Shown here: piece after piece, positions 1-6,308 of the stretch
How positions within the stretch are numbered: position 1 is the stretch's first letter
How the letters are laid out: each line of letters opens with the position of its first letter
From: Oscillospiraceae bacterium
GTDB taxonomy: Bacteria; Bacillota_A; Clostridia; Oscillospirales; CAG-272
Assembly (NCBI GenBank): GCA_015063445.1
Contig: SVUD01000043.1
Location: forward strand, 1 to 13,953
Reading direction: 5' to 3'
Length of the DNA: 13,953 bases
Position numbers and translations under genes: made by a program
The notes under the pieces: generated by a model
What the model was told of the DNA's origin: nothing
What the model saw: the letters and a program-made list of their open reading frames with translations, nothing else
The model's database searches: none

Positions 1-414
1 TCCCAACGCTCTTATTTCCCTTGCCCCCTCGAGCCTGAAGGAAACGGTTGTAGCTATCATTCCTATTATGGGAAGCATTTCAACGATGAGATTTTTTACC
101 GACGGCTCCTTACCTAAAACGGTAAACATCAAGGCATACGAGATAAAGAACAAAAGCGTAAATGCGTATACCCATTCAATTCTTTCGGTATGCAGCCTTT
201 CTTTATTCATATAAACGATAGCGCGTATAACCGCCAAAAGATTCATTATTGCGCCAACGACCGCTCCGAGCATAAAGAAGCTTATCGCAAATAAAGCTCC
301 ACCGAAGCATTGAAAGCCGATGACTATTTTCTTGTTTTTCTGCTGAAAGGAAAGCACGTTCATCGTCATTCCGAGAATGCTTATCACCTGCGCCAAGATT
401 TCTATCGGTTTCAT
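1..414 (-). CDS. YgjV-family inner membrane protein, 3' end cut off by window edge
   Basis: The reverse strand is open for 138 codons from an ATG at 412-414 to the window edge with no stop. The protein starts MKPIEILAQVISILGM and continues with LSFQQKNKKIVIGFQ, then LGAVVGAIMNLLAVIRAIVY, then a hydrophobic stretch around WVYAFTLLFFISYALMF and another around VEMLPIIGMIATTVSF. A short helix-KK-helix start, LSFQ-x-K and a hydrophobic GAxxNLLAVIR segment are typical of the YgjV family (E. coli YgjV is about 180 residues), so some 40-60 residues are probably missing. The start is fixed by a GGAGG ribosome site at 420-424, five bases upstream. About four to five membrane segments are visible. The function of the family is not established. 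It is transcribed away from the 625 gene, from its own promoter. The family call is by pattern, not by search. Confidence 0.8.
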   Translation of the reverse strand, partial: MKPIEILAQVISILGMTMNVLSFQQKNKKIVIGFQCFGGALFAISFFMLGAVVGAIMNLLAVIRAIVYMNKERLHTERIEWVYAFTLLFFISYALMFTVLGKEPSVKNLIVEMLPIIGMIATTVSFRLEGAREIRALG

Positions 415-443
415 TTTTTCCTCCAAAAATTCAGTACCAAAAC

Positions 444-472
444 ATTATATTTCAGTTGTGATGCTAAGTCAA
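444..472 (-). promoter_or_regulatory. Sigma-70-type promoter of the YgjV-family gene
   Basis: Read on the minus strand, TTGACT (467-472) is followed after exactly 17 bases by TATAAT (444-449). It sits about 30 bases upstream of the ATG at 414, giving a short leader that includes the GGAGG site. The T6 run at 476-481, which is an A-tract on the transcribed strand, lies directly upstream of the -35 box and could act as an UP element. Confidence 0.75.
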
Positions 473-511
473 TAGTTTTTTCAAAAAAACGCTTTTAATC
501 TCAAAAAAATA

Positions 512-540
512 TTGACTTTAGCTCCCGTGGGAAGTATAAT
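512..540 (+). promoter_or_regulatory. Sigma-70-type promoter of the SLC13-like permease gene
   Basis: TTGACT (512-517), a 17-base spacer and a perfect TATAAT (535-540) precede the 625 gene by about 85 bases. An A7 run (503-509) touches the upstream side of the -35 box. The predicted leader of about 78 bases shows no strong hairpin. Confidence 0.75.
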
Positions 541-624
541 GATAGTCGGCAATACCGAATTCCAAAGCATACGCTTGACCGATATTTCAAGGATAAGCAG
601 AAAGCAATACGAGACGGAGTATAT

Positions 625-1731
625 ATGAAAAGAATCATAACCTTTGTAAGAACGAACGTAGTTCTTGTTATTGCGGCGCTTCTTGCCGCGGTAACGTCAA
701 TAATAGTGCCTCCCGACAAAGCATATATAGGATACTTTGATTTCAAAACGCTGACCTGTCTTTTCACGGTTCTGGCAGTAGTATGCGCGCTTCGAAACGT
801 AAGATTTTTCTACACGCTTGCCGAGAAAATAGTTAAGCGCTTCAAAAACGCGAGAGTCGCCGTCCTCGCCCTCGTATATATAACCTTTATCGGTTCAATG
901 CTGATAGCGAACGATATGGCGCTGCTTACGTTTTTGCCGCTTGGATACTTCGTTCTTGTATCCACACGCAAGGAAAAGTATATGTGCGTAACCTTTATTT
1001 TGCAGAATATCGCGGCAAACCTCGGCGGTATGATCACCCCCTTCGGAAATCCTCAGAACCTTTATCTTTATTCAAAATTCAGTATACCCGACGGCGAATT
1101 TATGCTGATAATGCTCCCGCCCTTCCTTTTGGCAGTATTCATGATAACGCTCTCGGTAATTCTTTTCATAAAACCCGAGCCGCTCGAGTTTTCGGGAGTT
1201 GAAAGACGTTTACCCAAATTAAAAACCGCGATATACCTCGTTCTTTTCGCGTTTTCGATAGTTTGCGTGTTCCGTTTAGTTCCCTATCAGCTTGCGCTTA
1301 TAGTCATACCCGTGGCAATTCTTATAATGGACAGACGCGCCCTTCTCGACGTTGACTACGGTCTGCTTTTAACCTTCGTATTCTTCTTTATATTCTCGGG
1401 AAATATGGCGAGAATAGATGCCGTCAGAGAACTTTTCGCGCGTCTTCTTGAAAAAAGCACGCTCGTTGTCAGCGCGCTCTCGTGCCAGGTTATGAGCAAC
1501 GTGCCGACGGCTATTCTCCTCTCTCGGTTCACGGATAATTACAAGGAGCTTTTGCTCGGTGTGAACGTCGGCGGCTGCGGAACGCTTATCTCCTCGCTCG
1601 CAAGTCTTATAACCTTCAAGGAATACGTTCAGCACAATAAAGGTCAAGGCGGAAAGTACCTTTTCGTATTCTCCGCATTCAACTTTACCTTCCTTATAAT
1701 TATGACTCTGTTTTGTCTTTTAATAATTTAA
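625..1731 (+). CDS. SLC13/ArsB-NhaD-like anion or citrate transporter family permease
   Basis: This 368-residue protein is hydrophobic throughout, with roughly ten membrane segments. Near the middle of the first half is ANLGGMITPFGNPQNLYL (about 131-148), followed in the second half by SCQVMSNVPTAILLS (286-300) and GVNVGGCGTLISSLASLI (312-329). This pair of helix-breaking hairpins rich in N, G, P and T is the pseudo-symmetric signature of the citrate-transporter-like ion transporter group (CitMHS, SLC13, ArsB, NhaD). Members move anions such as dicarboxylates, sulfate or arsenite, or exchange sodium for protons. The substrate cannot be read from the sequence. At 368 residues it is short for the group (usually 400-450), but start and stop look natural: a GGAG site at 616-619 lies five bases before the ATG. 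It is monocistronic, with its own promoter and a terminator just downstream. Confidence 0.85.
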   Translation: MKRIITFVRTNVVLVIAALLAAVTSIIVPPDKAYIGYFDFKTLTCLFTVLAVVCALRNVRFFYTLAEKIVKRFKNARVAVLALVYITFIGSMLIANDMALLTFLPLGYFVLVSTRKEKYMCVTFILQNIAANLGGMITPFGNPQNLYLYSKFSIPDGEFMLIMLPPFLLAVFMITLSVILFIKPEPLEFSGVERRLPKLKTAIYLVLFAFSIVCVFRLVPYQLALIVIPVAILIMDRRALLDVDYGLLLTFVFFFIFSGNMARIDAVRELFARLLEKSTLVVSALSCQVMSNVPTAILLSRFTDNYKELLLGVNVGGCGTLISSLASLITFKEYVQHNKGQGGKYLFVFSAFNFTFLIIMTLFCLLII

Positions 1732-1750
1732 AAAATCACAAAATTTAAAA

Positions 1751-1799
1751 CAAAAAGCGGTCTGAATGCTAATTAAAGTTAGCAAACAGACCGTTTTTG
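1751..1799. terminator. Bidirectional intrinsic terminator with a nested stem
   Basis: CGGTCTG (1758-1764) pairs with CAGACCG (1787-1793). Inside it TGCTAA (1767-1772) pairs with TTAGCA (1779-1784), with a six-base loop. The outer stem is flanked by A5 on the left (1752-1756) and T5 on the right (1794-1798), so it can end transcription from both sides. It lies between two convergent genes, 20 bases after the stop of the plus-strand permease and 35 bases after the stop of the minus-strand GH94 gene. Confidence 0.85.
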
Positions 1800-1833
1800 T
1801 CTTTATAAACTTTTTATACGGCATTCGAGGTCT

Positions 1834-4089
1834 TTATTCCGTAATTACAATAACATCCGCATCTCCCTTTACAAGAGGAAGGATATTTCCCTCTATCTCC
1901 TTGCCCTCAACGAGAATTTTCTTAACACGGGTGCCGCCGTTTTCATATCTTATATGATAATTCGCTCCGCGGAACCTTTTATCTATCGAGGCTTCCTTCC
2001 ACGAGGGAGGAAGGCAGGGATCTATTCTCAGCCCCTCCATTTCGGGAAGAAGTCCGAACACGTAATTCACAAGAGCCTTCTCGAACCACTGACCCGCAGC
2101 CGTTCTCCAGCTCTGACCGGGCGTGCCGTATCTGTATCCGGTCTGCTTTCCGAAGTAGGAATTGCACATAATATACGGCTCGGCTCTTCCGTCCACGACC
2201 TTGTTTCTGAAGGGCAGAATAGTTTCTATTCCCGCTTCTACCTTATCGGCTCTCTTAAGCATAGCGTCCGCGGCTATCTTCCAGGCTATCGTGTGAAGAT
2301 ACACTCCGCCGTTCTCATGTATGCCTGCGTGTTTATTTGTGACCGAGCCGACGCCTCCGTCCCACTTTGTATAAGGCGGATATGATATAACCGTACCGAG
2401 AGGATCGGAAAGGTATTTTTCAACCGAATCCATAGCGGTAATTTCTCTTCCCTCTCTCGAAACGCCCGAAAATACCGCCCATATCTGAGGAATGAGGAAG
2501 ATTTTTCCCTCCTCGCATTCCTTTGAGCCAATCTTTACGCCCTTATCGTTTATGGCGTCTATGTAATATTCGCCGTCCCAGCCGTACTCCTCTATGAGAG
2601 CTCTCATTTCTTCGCCTCTCTCGTTAGCAAGCTTAACGTCCTCGGGCCTTCCGTACATTTCGGCAAGCTCAGCGAAGAACTTATTTGCTCTGTACCAAGC
2701 GATAGAAAGCCACACGGATACGCCCTTACCCTCGAGTCCCGCCTTATCCATACAGTCGTTCCAGTCACCGCCCCATATTTTTACAAGGCCGTGAAGTCCC
2801 TTGAAATTGTAAAGATAATCAACCGAGCGGTAAAGATGCTCGTATATAGTACCGACAGTTCCGTCATTATAAGGAACCTCAATATCGAGGATTTCCTTTT
2901 GTCCGAGCTCCTTTATTATAGAAGAGGCGGTAAAGGTGAGCCATACCGTGTTATCCGAGAAATTATTAGGCTTTATCTCTCCGTCGATGAAGGTTCTCGG
3001 CGCATAGCCGTTTGAATATTGATAAGAAAGAATTCTTTTAAATCTTTCCAGCGCGAGTTCGGGATTAATTGCGGCAAGGCAGTCTGTATCGCTCGTCATA
3101 TCACGGTAGCCGTTATGTCTTACTCTCGCCCAGCGTGATCCAAGGTAAGATTGAAGCTTAAGCCACTCGAACATATTGTTAAGCATACCGTCGGGCGTGT
3201 TTATCTTAACCATATCCGTCTCGGCGGCAAGCTTAGCCTTAACGGCAGCGCTCTCCTCGTAATAAAATTCGAGCGTGTTTTTCTTTACCATGTCCTTCAT
3301 TTCGTCGAATGAAAGCGCTATACCGAGCATAAATACGACTTCTTTTTTCTCACCCGGTGAGAGCGTCATATTTTTTTGCATGGCAAAGGCGAGCTTTTCG
3401 CCGCAGCCTATACTGTTGTTGCAGCCGCCCTTTTCCACTATAACCGGATGCGCAAACGATCCGTAAGGACCTATGATTGCGTTATACGCTCCGCTAAATC
3501 CGTCGCACTTATCAGACGAGGACATAAATCCGTGAGCCCCGTATCCCTTTCCCCACATGGTCTTTTTCTTCACTATATAAAGAGCGCCAAGCTCCTCATC
3601 AAAATGCGAGGCCTCGGTGTTATATCCCTGACGACCGTAGCCTGCGTCAATTAAGCTGTCGCAGAACGCAACGGCGCTTAACGTTCTCGTCCTGTCGCTT
3701 TTGTTTTCAAGACTTACTCTCCAAAGCTCAGCGTTAAGCTCTCTCGGAACTATAATGCCAACCTCCGCCGCAATACCGTTCTTTTCCGTGTATATAACGC
3801 TCTCTCCTCTCGAATGAACGCAACGGTAGGAATCAAGCTTCTCATTCACGGGCAGACCGCCGATACCAAAGCTATCATCACCCTCAATCGCAAAAAAGCC
3901 TCTCTCTCGCACAAGCTTTATTCTTCTGCCGAGGTCATCCTGCATAAAGCTCTCTCCCGCAGAGGTCTGCGAGGTGAAGGTGATATAATTATCGTTCCAG
4001 AGGTAATTATACCAATTTCGAGGAATATCTCTTTCGGTTATACAAAAATCCGAGCTTCCCTCAATATAATGTCCGTATTGCTTACTCAT
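1834..4089 (-). CDS. GH94 family glycoside phosphorylase (cellobiose/chitobiose phosphorylase type)
   Basis: GH94 enzymes split a beta-linked disaccharide or oligosaccharide with inorganic phosphate, releasing a sugar 1-phosphate with inversion, normally in the cytoplasm. The 751-residue protein begins like the family: YGHYIEGSSDFCIT, DIPRNWYNYLWND (22-34), then a Ser/Gly-rich stretch and RR. Other family landmarks are GYRDMTSD (327-334), SDNTVWL (378-384), WGGDWND (439-445), a following GKGVSVWLS, HENGGVYLH (591-599), YGTPGQSWRTAAGQW (654-668) and GLRIDPCLPPSW (686-697). By comparison with characterised GH94 enzymes, Asp445 at the end of DWND is the expected general acid. There is no signal peptide. 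The ATG overlaps the upstream permease stop (ATGA), and AAAGGA lies upstream. Substrate is not determined: cellobiose, chitobiose, laminaribiose and others occur in GH94. The fold is certain, the specificity is open. Confidence 0.9.
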   Translation of the reverse strand: MSKQYGHYIEGSSDFCITERDIPRNWYNYLWNDNYITFTSQTSAGESFMQDDLGRRIKLVRERGFFAIEGDDSFGIGGLPVNEKLDSYRCVHSRGESVIYTEKNGIAAEVGIIVPRELNAELWRVSLENKSDRTRTLSAVAFCDSLIDAGYGRQGYNTEASHFDEELGALYIVKKKTMWGKGYGAHGFMSSSDKCDGFSGAYNAIIGPYGSFAHPVIVEKGGCNNSIGCGEKLAFAMQKNMTLSPGEKKEVVFMLGIALSFDEMKDMVKKNTLEFYYEESAAVKAKLAAETDMVKINTPDGMLNNMFEWLKLQSYLGSRWARVRHNGYRDMTSDTDCLAAINPELALERFKRILSYQYSNGYAPRTFIDGEIKPNNFSDNTVWLTFTASSIIKELGQKEILDIEVPYNDGTVGTIYEHLYRSVDYLYNFKGLHGLVKIWGGDWNDCMDKAGLEGKGVSVWLSIAWYRANKFFAELAEMYGRPEDVKLANERGEEMRALIEEYGWDGEYYIDAINDKGVKIGSKECEEGKIFLIPQIWAVFSGVSREGREITAMDSVEKYLSDPLGTVISYPPYTKWDGGVGSVTNKHAGIHENGGVYLHTIAWKIAADAMLKRADKVEAGIETILPFRNKVVDGRAEPYIMCNSYFGKQTGYRYGTPGQSWRTAAGQWFEKALVNYVFGLLPEMEGLRIDPCLPPSWKEASIDKRFRGANYHIRYENGGTRVKKILVEGKEIEGNILPLVKGDADVIVITE

Positions 4090-5516
4090 TTCTTTTTTCC
4101 TTTGAATTGAAAAATTTTTTTGATTTTTTCCGTAATATAAGAATGAACGGTTTTATCGTTTATTCTGTAGAAAAGAAGTCCTATCGCCATAATGACCGCA
4201 AAAACAATAAGATAGTAAAGAGCCTCTATGCGATATTTATAAACCGCCGCAAATACCATAAAGCAGCAAGCGGCTATCGCGAGCGACGGAATAATAAACC
4301 TCTTGATTTTTCCGAGGTCGCGGCACTCCTTCATTATATAGATGAATATCGGAATGCAGCAGGCGTAGAATGTTATTATAGGCAGCTCGTCGTTTTCAAA
4401 CGATATTATCTTCGGCAGCCTTCCGTTTATAAAGCCTATCTGCCACTGCAAGCCCCATATAAGAGCCATACCGAGTCCAAGCACGGCAGAGCGCACGGGC
4501 ATATCGCATCTTTTGTTTATATGAGCGAAGAACTTTGGTACAGGACCCTCGTCTCTTGCCGCAACCGAATAGATTCCTCTGCAGCACGCAAGCATAAGTC
4601 CGTTCATAGTTCCAAGGCAGGAAACCACGACGAACACGTACGCTACCGTTCCGAAAACGGGGCTTCCAAAGAGAGTTGAAAATGCGTCCTTCGGCAAATT
4701 GCCCGACATCATAATTTCCGCCTTATCGAGAACTCCGAATATACCGATGAAATATCCGAGATAAACGGCTATTATTACAAGAGCGCCGAAGAAAAGAGCG
4801 CGCGGAAGATTTTTCTTAGCGTCCTTAAGCTCAGCGTTAATGCAGGTTGCGAATATCCAGCCCTCAAAGGCAAAAGCAAACGCAACGACAGCACCAAAGA
4901 ATCCGCCCGACGTATTCCCAACGTTTATATCCACGGAATTTGCGGATGCGTTATCGGCAAGCGTGCCGTTGAAAATTCCCACGATTGTTCCGATAAGTGC
5001 CATAACAACGAGAGGTACAAGCTTTATAAAGGTTGTTGAAACCTGAAATTTTCCCGAGAGCTTTGGTGAAAGAACGTTAAGCGCAAACGAAAGAAGCATA
5101 TAGAGCGCGGCAAGTCCGAAATGCCAGCCCCAATGCACGTTTGCCGCGCCGAAAAGCACGAGAGTGTAATTCGCCGATATCCACGCAAGGCAAGACGTGA
5201 GCGTCGGATAAAAAATAGTAGTAATAAACCAACCGACACCGTAAGCATAAAGCTTACCGAGCGCAATTTCCGAATAGTCAACGAGTCCGTTTACCTTCTC
5301 AACTCTTGCGGCAAGCAAGGAGAAGCAGTACGAGCAAACGAGCATTATAGCTCCTACAAGCAAAACGGTCAAAAGACTGCCGAGCATATTTCCGTTGTTA
5401 CTGTCAAGAACGCTCTGCGCCTTGAAAAACACGCCCGAGCCTATAACAGTACCGACTACCATACCAACAGCCGTCCAAAGCCCGTATCTTTTTTGCATTT
5501 TGTTTTCTTTATCCAT
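4086..5516 (-). CDS. APC-superfamily amino acid permease
   Basis: This 476-residue polytopic membrane protein has about twelve hydrophobic segments. TM1 carries the APC signature GTVIGSGVFF (22-31), the broken-helix substrate-binding motif. Further APC marks are VSTTFIKLVPLVVMALIG, FEGWIFATCINAELKDAKKN-LPRAL (a consensus that occurs after TM6) and CRGIYSVAARDEGPVPKFF, a loop typical of LAT/APC carriers. It is therefore expected to import an amino acid or related amine by exchange or proton symport. The start is set at ATG 5514-5516 because GGAGG (5522-5526) sits about five bases upstream; a TTG further out at 5526-5528 would lie inside that ribosome site. The gene is translationally coupled (ATGA) to the downstream GH94 phosphorylase, an unusual partner. 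Substrate is unknown. Confidence 0.9.
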   Translation of the reverse strand: MDKENKMQKRYGLWTAVGMVVGTVIGSGVFFKAQSVLDSNNGNMLGSLLTVLLVGAIMLVCSYCFSLLAARVEKVNGLVDYSEIALGKLYAYGVGWFITTIFYPTLTSCLAWISANYTLVLFGAANVHWGWHFGLAALYMLLSFALNVLSPKLSGKFQVSTTFIKLVPLVVMALIGTIVGIFNGTLADNASANSVDINVGNTSGGFFGAVVAFAFAFEGWIFATCINAELKDAKKNLPRALFFGALVIIAVYLGYFIGIFGVLDKAEIMMSGNLPKDAFSTLFGSPVFGTVAYVFVVVSCLGTMNGLMLACCRGIYSVAARDEGPVPKFFAHINKRCDMPVRSAVLGLGMALIWGLQWQIGFINGRLPKIISFENDELPIITFYACCIPIFIYIMKECRDLGKIKRFIIPSLAIAACCFMVFAAVYKYRIEALYYLIVFAVIMAIGLLFYRINDKTVHSYITEKIKKIFQFKGKKK

Positions 5517-5541
5517 AAGCCCCTCCAAAAAATATTAATTT

Positions 5542-5570
5542 ATTTTACCACATATGCGTAAAAATATCAA
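5542..5570 (-). promoter_or_regulatory. Promoter of the permease-GH94 operon
   Basis: On the minus strand TTGATA (5565-5570), a 17-base spacer and TAAAAT (5542-5547) lie about 25 bases before the permease ATG. The boxes deviate by one base each from consensus. The short leader holds the GGAGG site and no visible riboswitch or attenuator. About 120 bases separate the promoter from the terminator-like hairpin at 5690, and I see no gene in that stretch. Confidence 0.65.
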
Positions 5571-5689
5571 TAGCTTCAAATATTTTATGCCTTTGAAAAA
5601 TGTAAAAGCTTCAATAATAATGAGAAAAAACATCAATAAGAACGAGAAACAACGAAGGCTGTCAATCTTAATCTCTTAATGCAGATACT

Positions 5690-5753
5690 AAAAAAGACAG
5701 AAGAAGGAACAAATAGCCTGAGTAGCTAACGAGTTCTATCCTCTGCCTTTTTT
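5690..5753. terminator. Long imperfect hairpin terminator, T-run on both strands
   Basis: The arms 5690-5710 and 5733-5753 pair over about 21 positions with three mismatches and one G-T pair. The arm ends are A6 (5690-5695) and T6 (5748-5753), so a U-run follows the stem in either direction. The loop has a second small stem, TAGC (5714-5717) with GCTA (5725-5728). No plus-strand gene ends here, so it most likely terminates the minus-strand transcript that comes from the giant gene and the small gene, leaving a 3' region of about 390-450 bases. Confidence 0.75.
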
Positions 5754-5848
5754 ATTCGGTCACGCCTAAATGACGCGGTTTTTATTCGGCTACGCCTATG
5801 CGATGCAGTTTTTTGTTCGACTGTGCCTAAGCGATGCGGTTTTTATTA
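5749..5848. repeat. Three tandem 30-31 bp direct repeats plus a partial fourth
   Basis: Units start at 5749, 5779 and 5809, with a truncated fourth at 5840. Each has a T5-6 tract, then (A/G)TTCG, an 8-10 base variable part around CGCCTA or TGCCTA, and ends in GA(C/T)GC(G/A)G. Units 1-3 are clearly related but not identical. There is no spacer between units. The first T-tract doubles as the T-run of the adjacent terminator. No open reading frame runs through them. Confidence 0.75.
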
Positions 5849-5849
5849 C

Positions 5850-5965
5850 CCTACGAGGTCGCTTCGACCTCGTAGGATTTCATCCGACAAAGTCGGATTT
5901 CATCTCTTTTAAGAGATTTATTCCACCGCAGGTGGATTTCACCGCATAAATTTGTCAATTTATGC
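5850..5965. repeat. Array of five short perfect hairpins with a common spacer
   Basis: Five inverted repeats follow one another: CCTACGAGGTCG/CGACCTCGTAGG (5850-5876), ATCCGAC/GTCGGAT (5882-5898), ATCTCTT/AAGAGAT (5902-5917), TCCACC/GGTGGA (5922-5936) and GCATAAATT/AATTTATGC (5944-5965). Loops are 2-4 bases. The stem sequences are unrelated to one another, but the joins resemble each other (GGATTTCATCC or GGATTTCACC, that is TGAAATCC on the minus strand). Different stems with perfect pairing and a shared joint imply selection for structure rather than for sequence. Confidence 0.75.
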
Positions 5966-6026
5966 CCGTGCCCATTTCCCATACTCCATCACTTTCCTCA
6001 TACCAAGGCGTCTCAGTACCGGGTGA
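5955..6026 (-). pseudogene. Start-less C-terminal fragment, second copy of the small-protein tail
   Basis: On the minus strand codons 6026 to 5955 read SPGTETPWYEESDGVW, then EMGTGIN and a TGA. The first 16 residues equal the tail of the 54-residue protein encoded at 6144-6308. Upstream the frame reaches a TAA only five codons away, in unrelated hairpin sequence (CGAAAAACG/CGTTTTTCG), and there is no start or ribosome site, so the front of the gene is gone. All nine base differences in the shared 48 bases are silent, so this copy diverged while coding and was broken later. Its stop codon lies in the last hairpin of the neighbouring array. Confidence 0.6.
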
Positions 6027-6143
6027 GCGAGCGAAAAACGGTTAATAAGCGTTTTTCGAAGCGAAGTCCCACGTACGCAAGTTGGCGAAGGGCTTTACGC
6101 CCGACAATCAACGCCACGGGAGTGGTCGGGGGAAGTAGTGATT
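6027..6143. other. Hairpin-rich non-coding segment between the two small-gene copies
   Basis: CGAAAAACG (6032-6040) pairs with CGTTTTTCG (6050-6058), with a nine-base loop. GGGC (6090-6093) pairs with GCCC (6099-6102). CCCGAC (6100-6105) can pair with GTCGGG (6125-6130) around an inner CCAC (6114-6117)/GTGG (6122-6125). GTTG (6081-6084) and CAAC (6108-6112 region) can also pair. The segment separates an intact small gene from the broken copy and ends where coding similarity resumes, so it behaves like an insertion or an RNA domain. I recognise no named RNA family and no transposase gene. Confidence 0.5.
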
Positions 6144-6308
6144 TTAGTTAATGCTTAAATCCCATACTCCGTCGCTTTCTTCATACCACGGAGTTTCAGT
6201 TCCAGGGGAGGTAGTTATAACGTCATTAGCTTCAAGTTCCACAACCTCAACCTCGGGGTTAGTATATTTTTTTATTTTCTTTTGCACTTTGCATTTTGCA
6301 TTTTGCAT
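6144..6308 (-). CDS. Small 54-residue protein of unknown function
   Basis: An ATG at 6306-6308 opens 54 codons to a TAA at 6144-6146. GGAGG at 6318-6322 gives a nine-base spacing and lies just past the stop of the giant gene, so the two are probably co-transcribed and perhaps coupled. The N-terminal part is basic (MQNAKCKVQKKIKKY). The middle, NPEVEVVELEANDVITTS, and the tail, SPGTETPWYEESDGVW followed by DLSIN, are acidic with two Trp. There is no signal peptide or membrane segment. The pattern Y-x-x-P-E-x-E-V with a later DVITTS resembles short uncharacterised proteins I have seen in Clostridia; I cannot name a family. The first nine codons are made of heptamer repeats, and codon 12 is ATA just before AAA AAA TAT, where relatives may have ATG. 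The silent-only divergence of the second tail copy supports coding. A RiPP-like precursor is conceivable, but no maturation enzyme is in the window. Confidence 0.6.
   Translation of the reverse strand: MQNAKCKVQKKIKKYTNPEVEVVELEANDVITTSPGTETPWYEESDGVWDLSIN
6280..6307. repeat. Four tandem heptamers at the start of the small gene
   Basis: On the plus strand TTTTGCA, CTTTGCA, TTTTGCA, TTTTGCA follow one another without gap. On the coding (minus) strand this makes three ATG triplets seven bases apart (ending at 6308, 6301 and 6294), one in each reading frame. Only the one at 6308 is in frame with the downstream protein in this copy number. Confidence 0.85.

Noticed and set aside
310..767. Short frames on both strands over the divergent promoter region
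   Set aside because: They run across two strong promoters or antisense to the YgjV-like and permease genes and show no protein features.
4107..4679. Plus-strand 190-codon frame opposite the permease
   Set aside because: It is antisense to clear coding sequence, rich in Lys, Arg, Tyr and His as expected of a shadow frame, and lacks any domain.
5517..5528. TTG at 5526-5528 as the permease start
   Set aside because: It would overlap the GGAGG site that serves the ATG at 5514-5516 perfectly.
5571..5689. Second promoter or small gene upstream of the permease operon
   Set aside because: A TTGACA-like box occurs on the minus strand near 5660, but no acceptable -10 follows at 16-18 bases, and no frame with a ribosome site is present.
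5749..5965. CRISPR array
   Set aside because: The direct repeats have no spacers between them, they diverge, and the neighbouring hairpins have unrelated stems; no cas gene is present.
5749..6143. Insertion sequence with a transposase, or an IS-associated guide RNA
   Set aside because: No transposase or TnpB-like frame exists here and no terminal inverted repeats or target duplication could be found by eye. A non-autonomous element stays possible.
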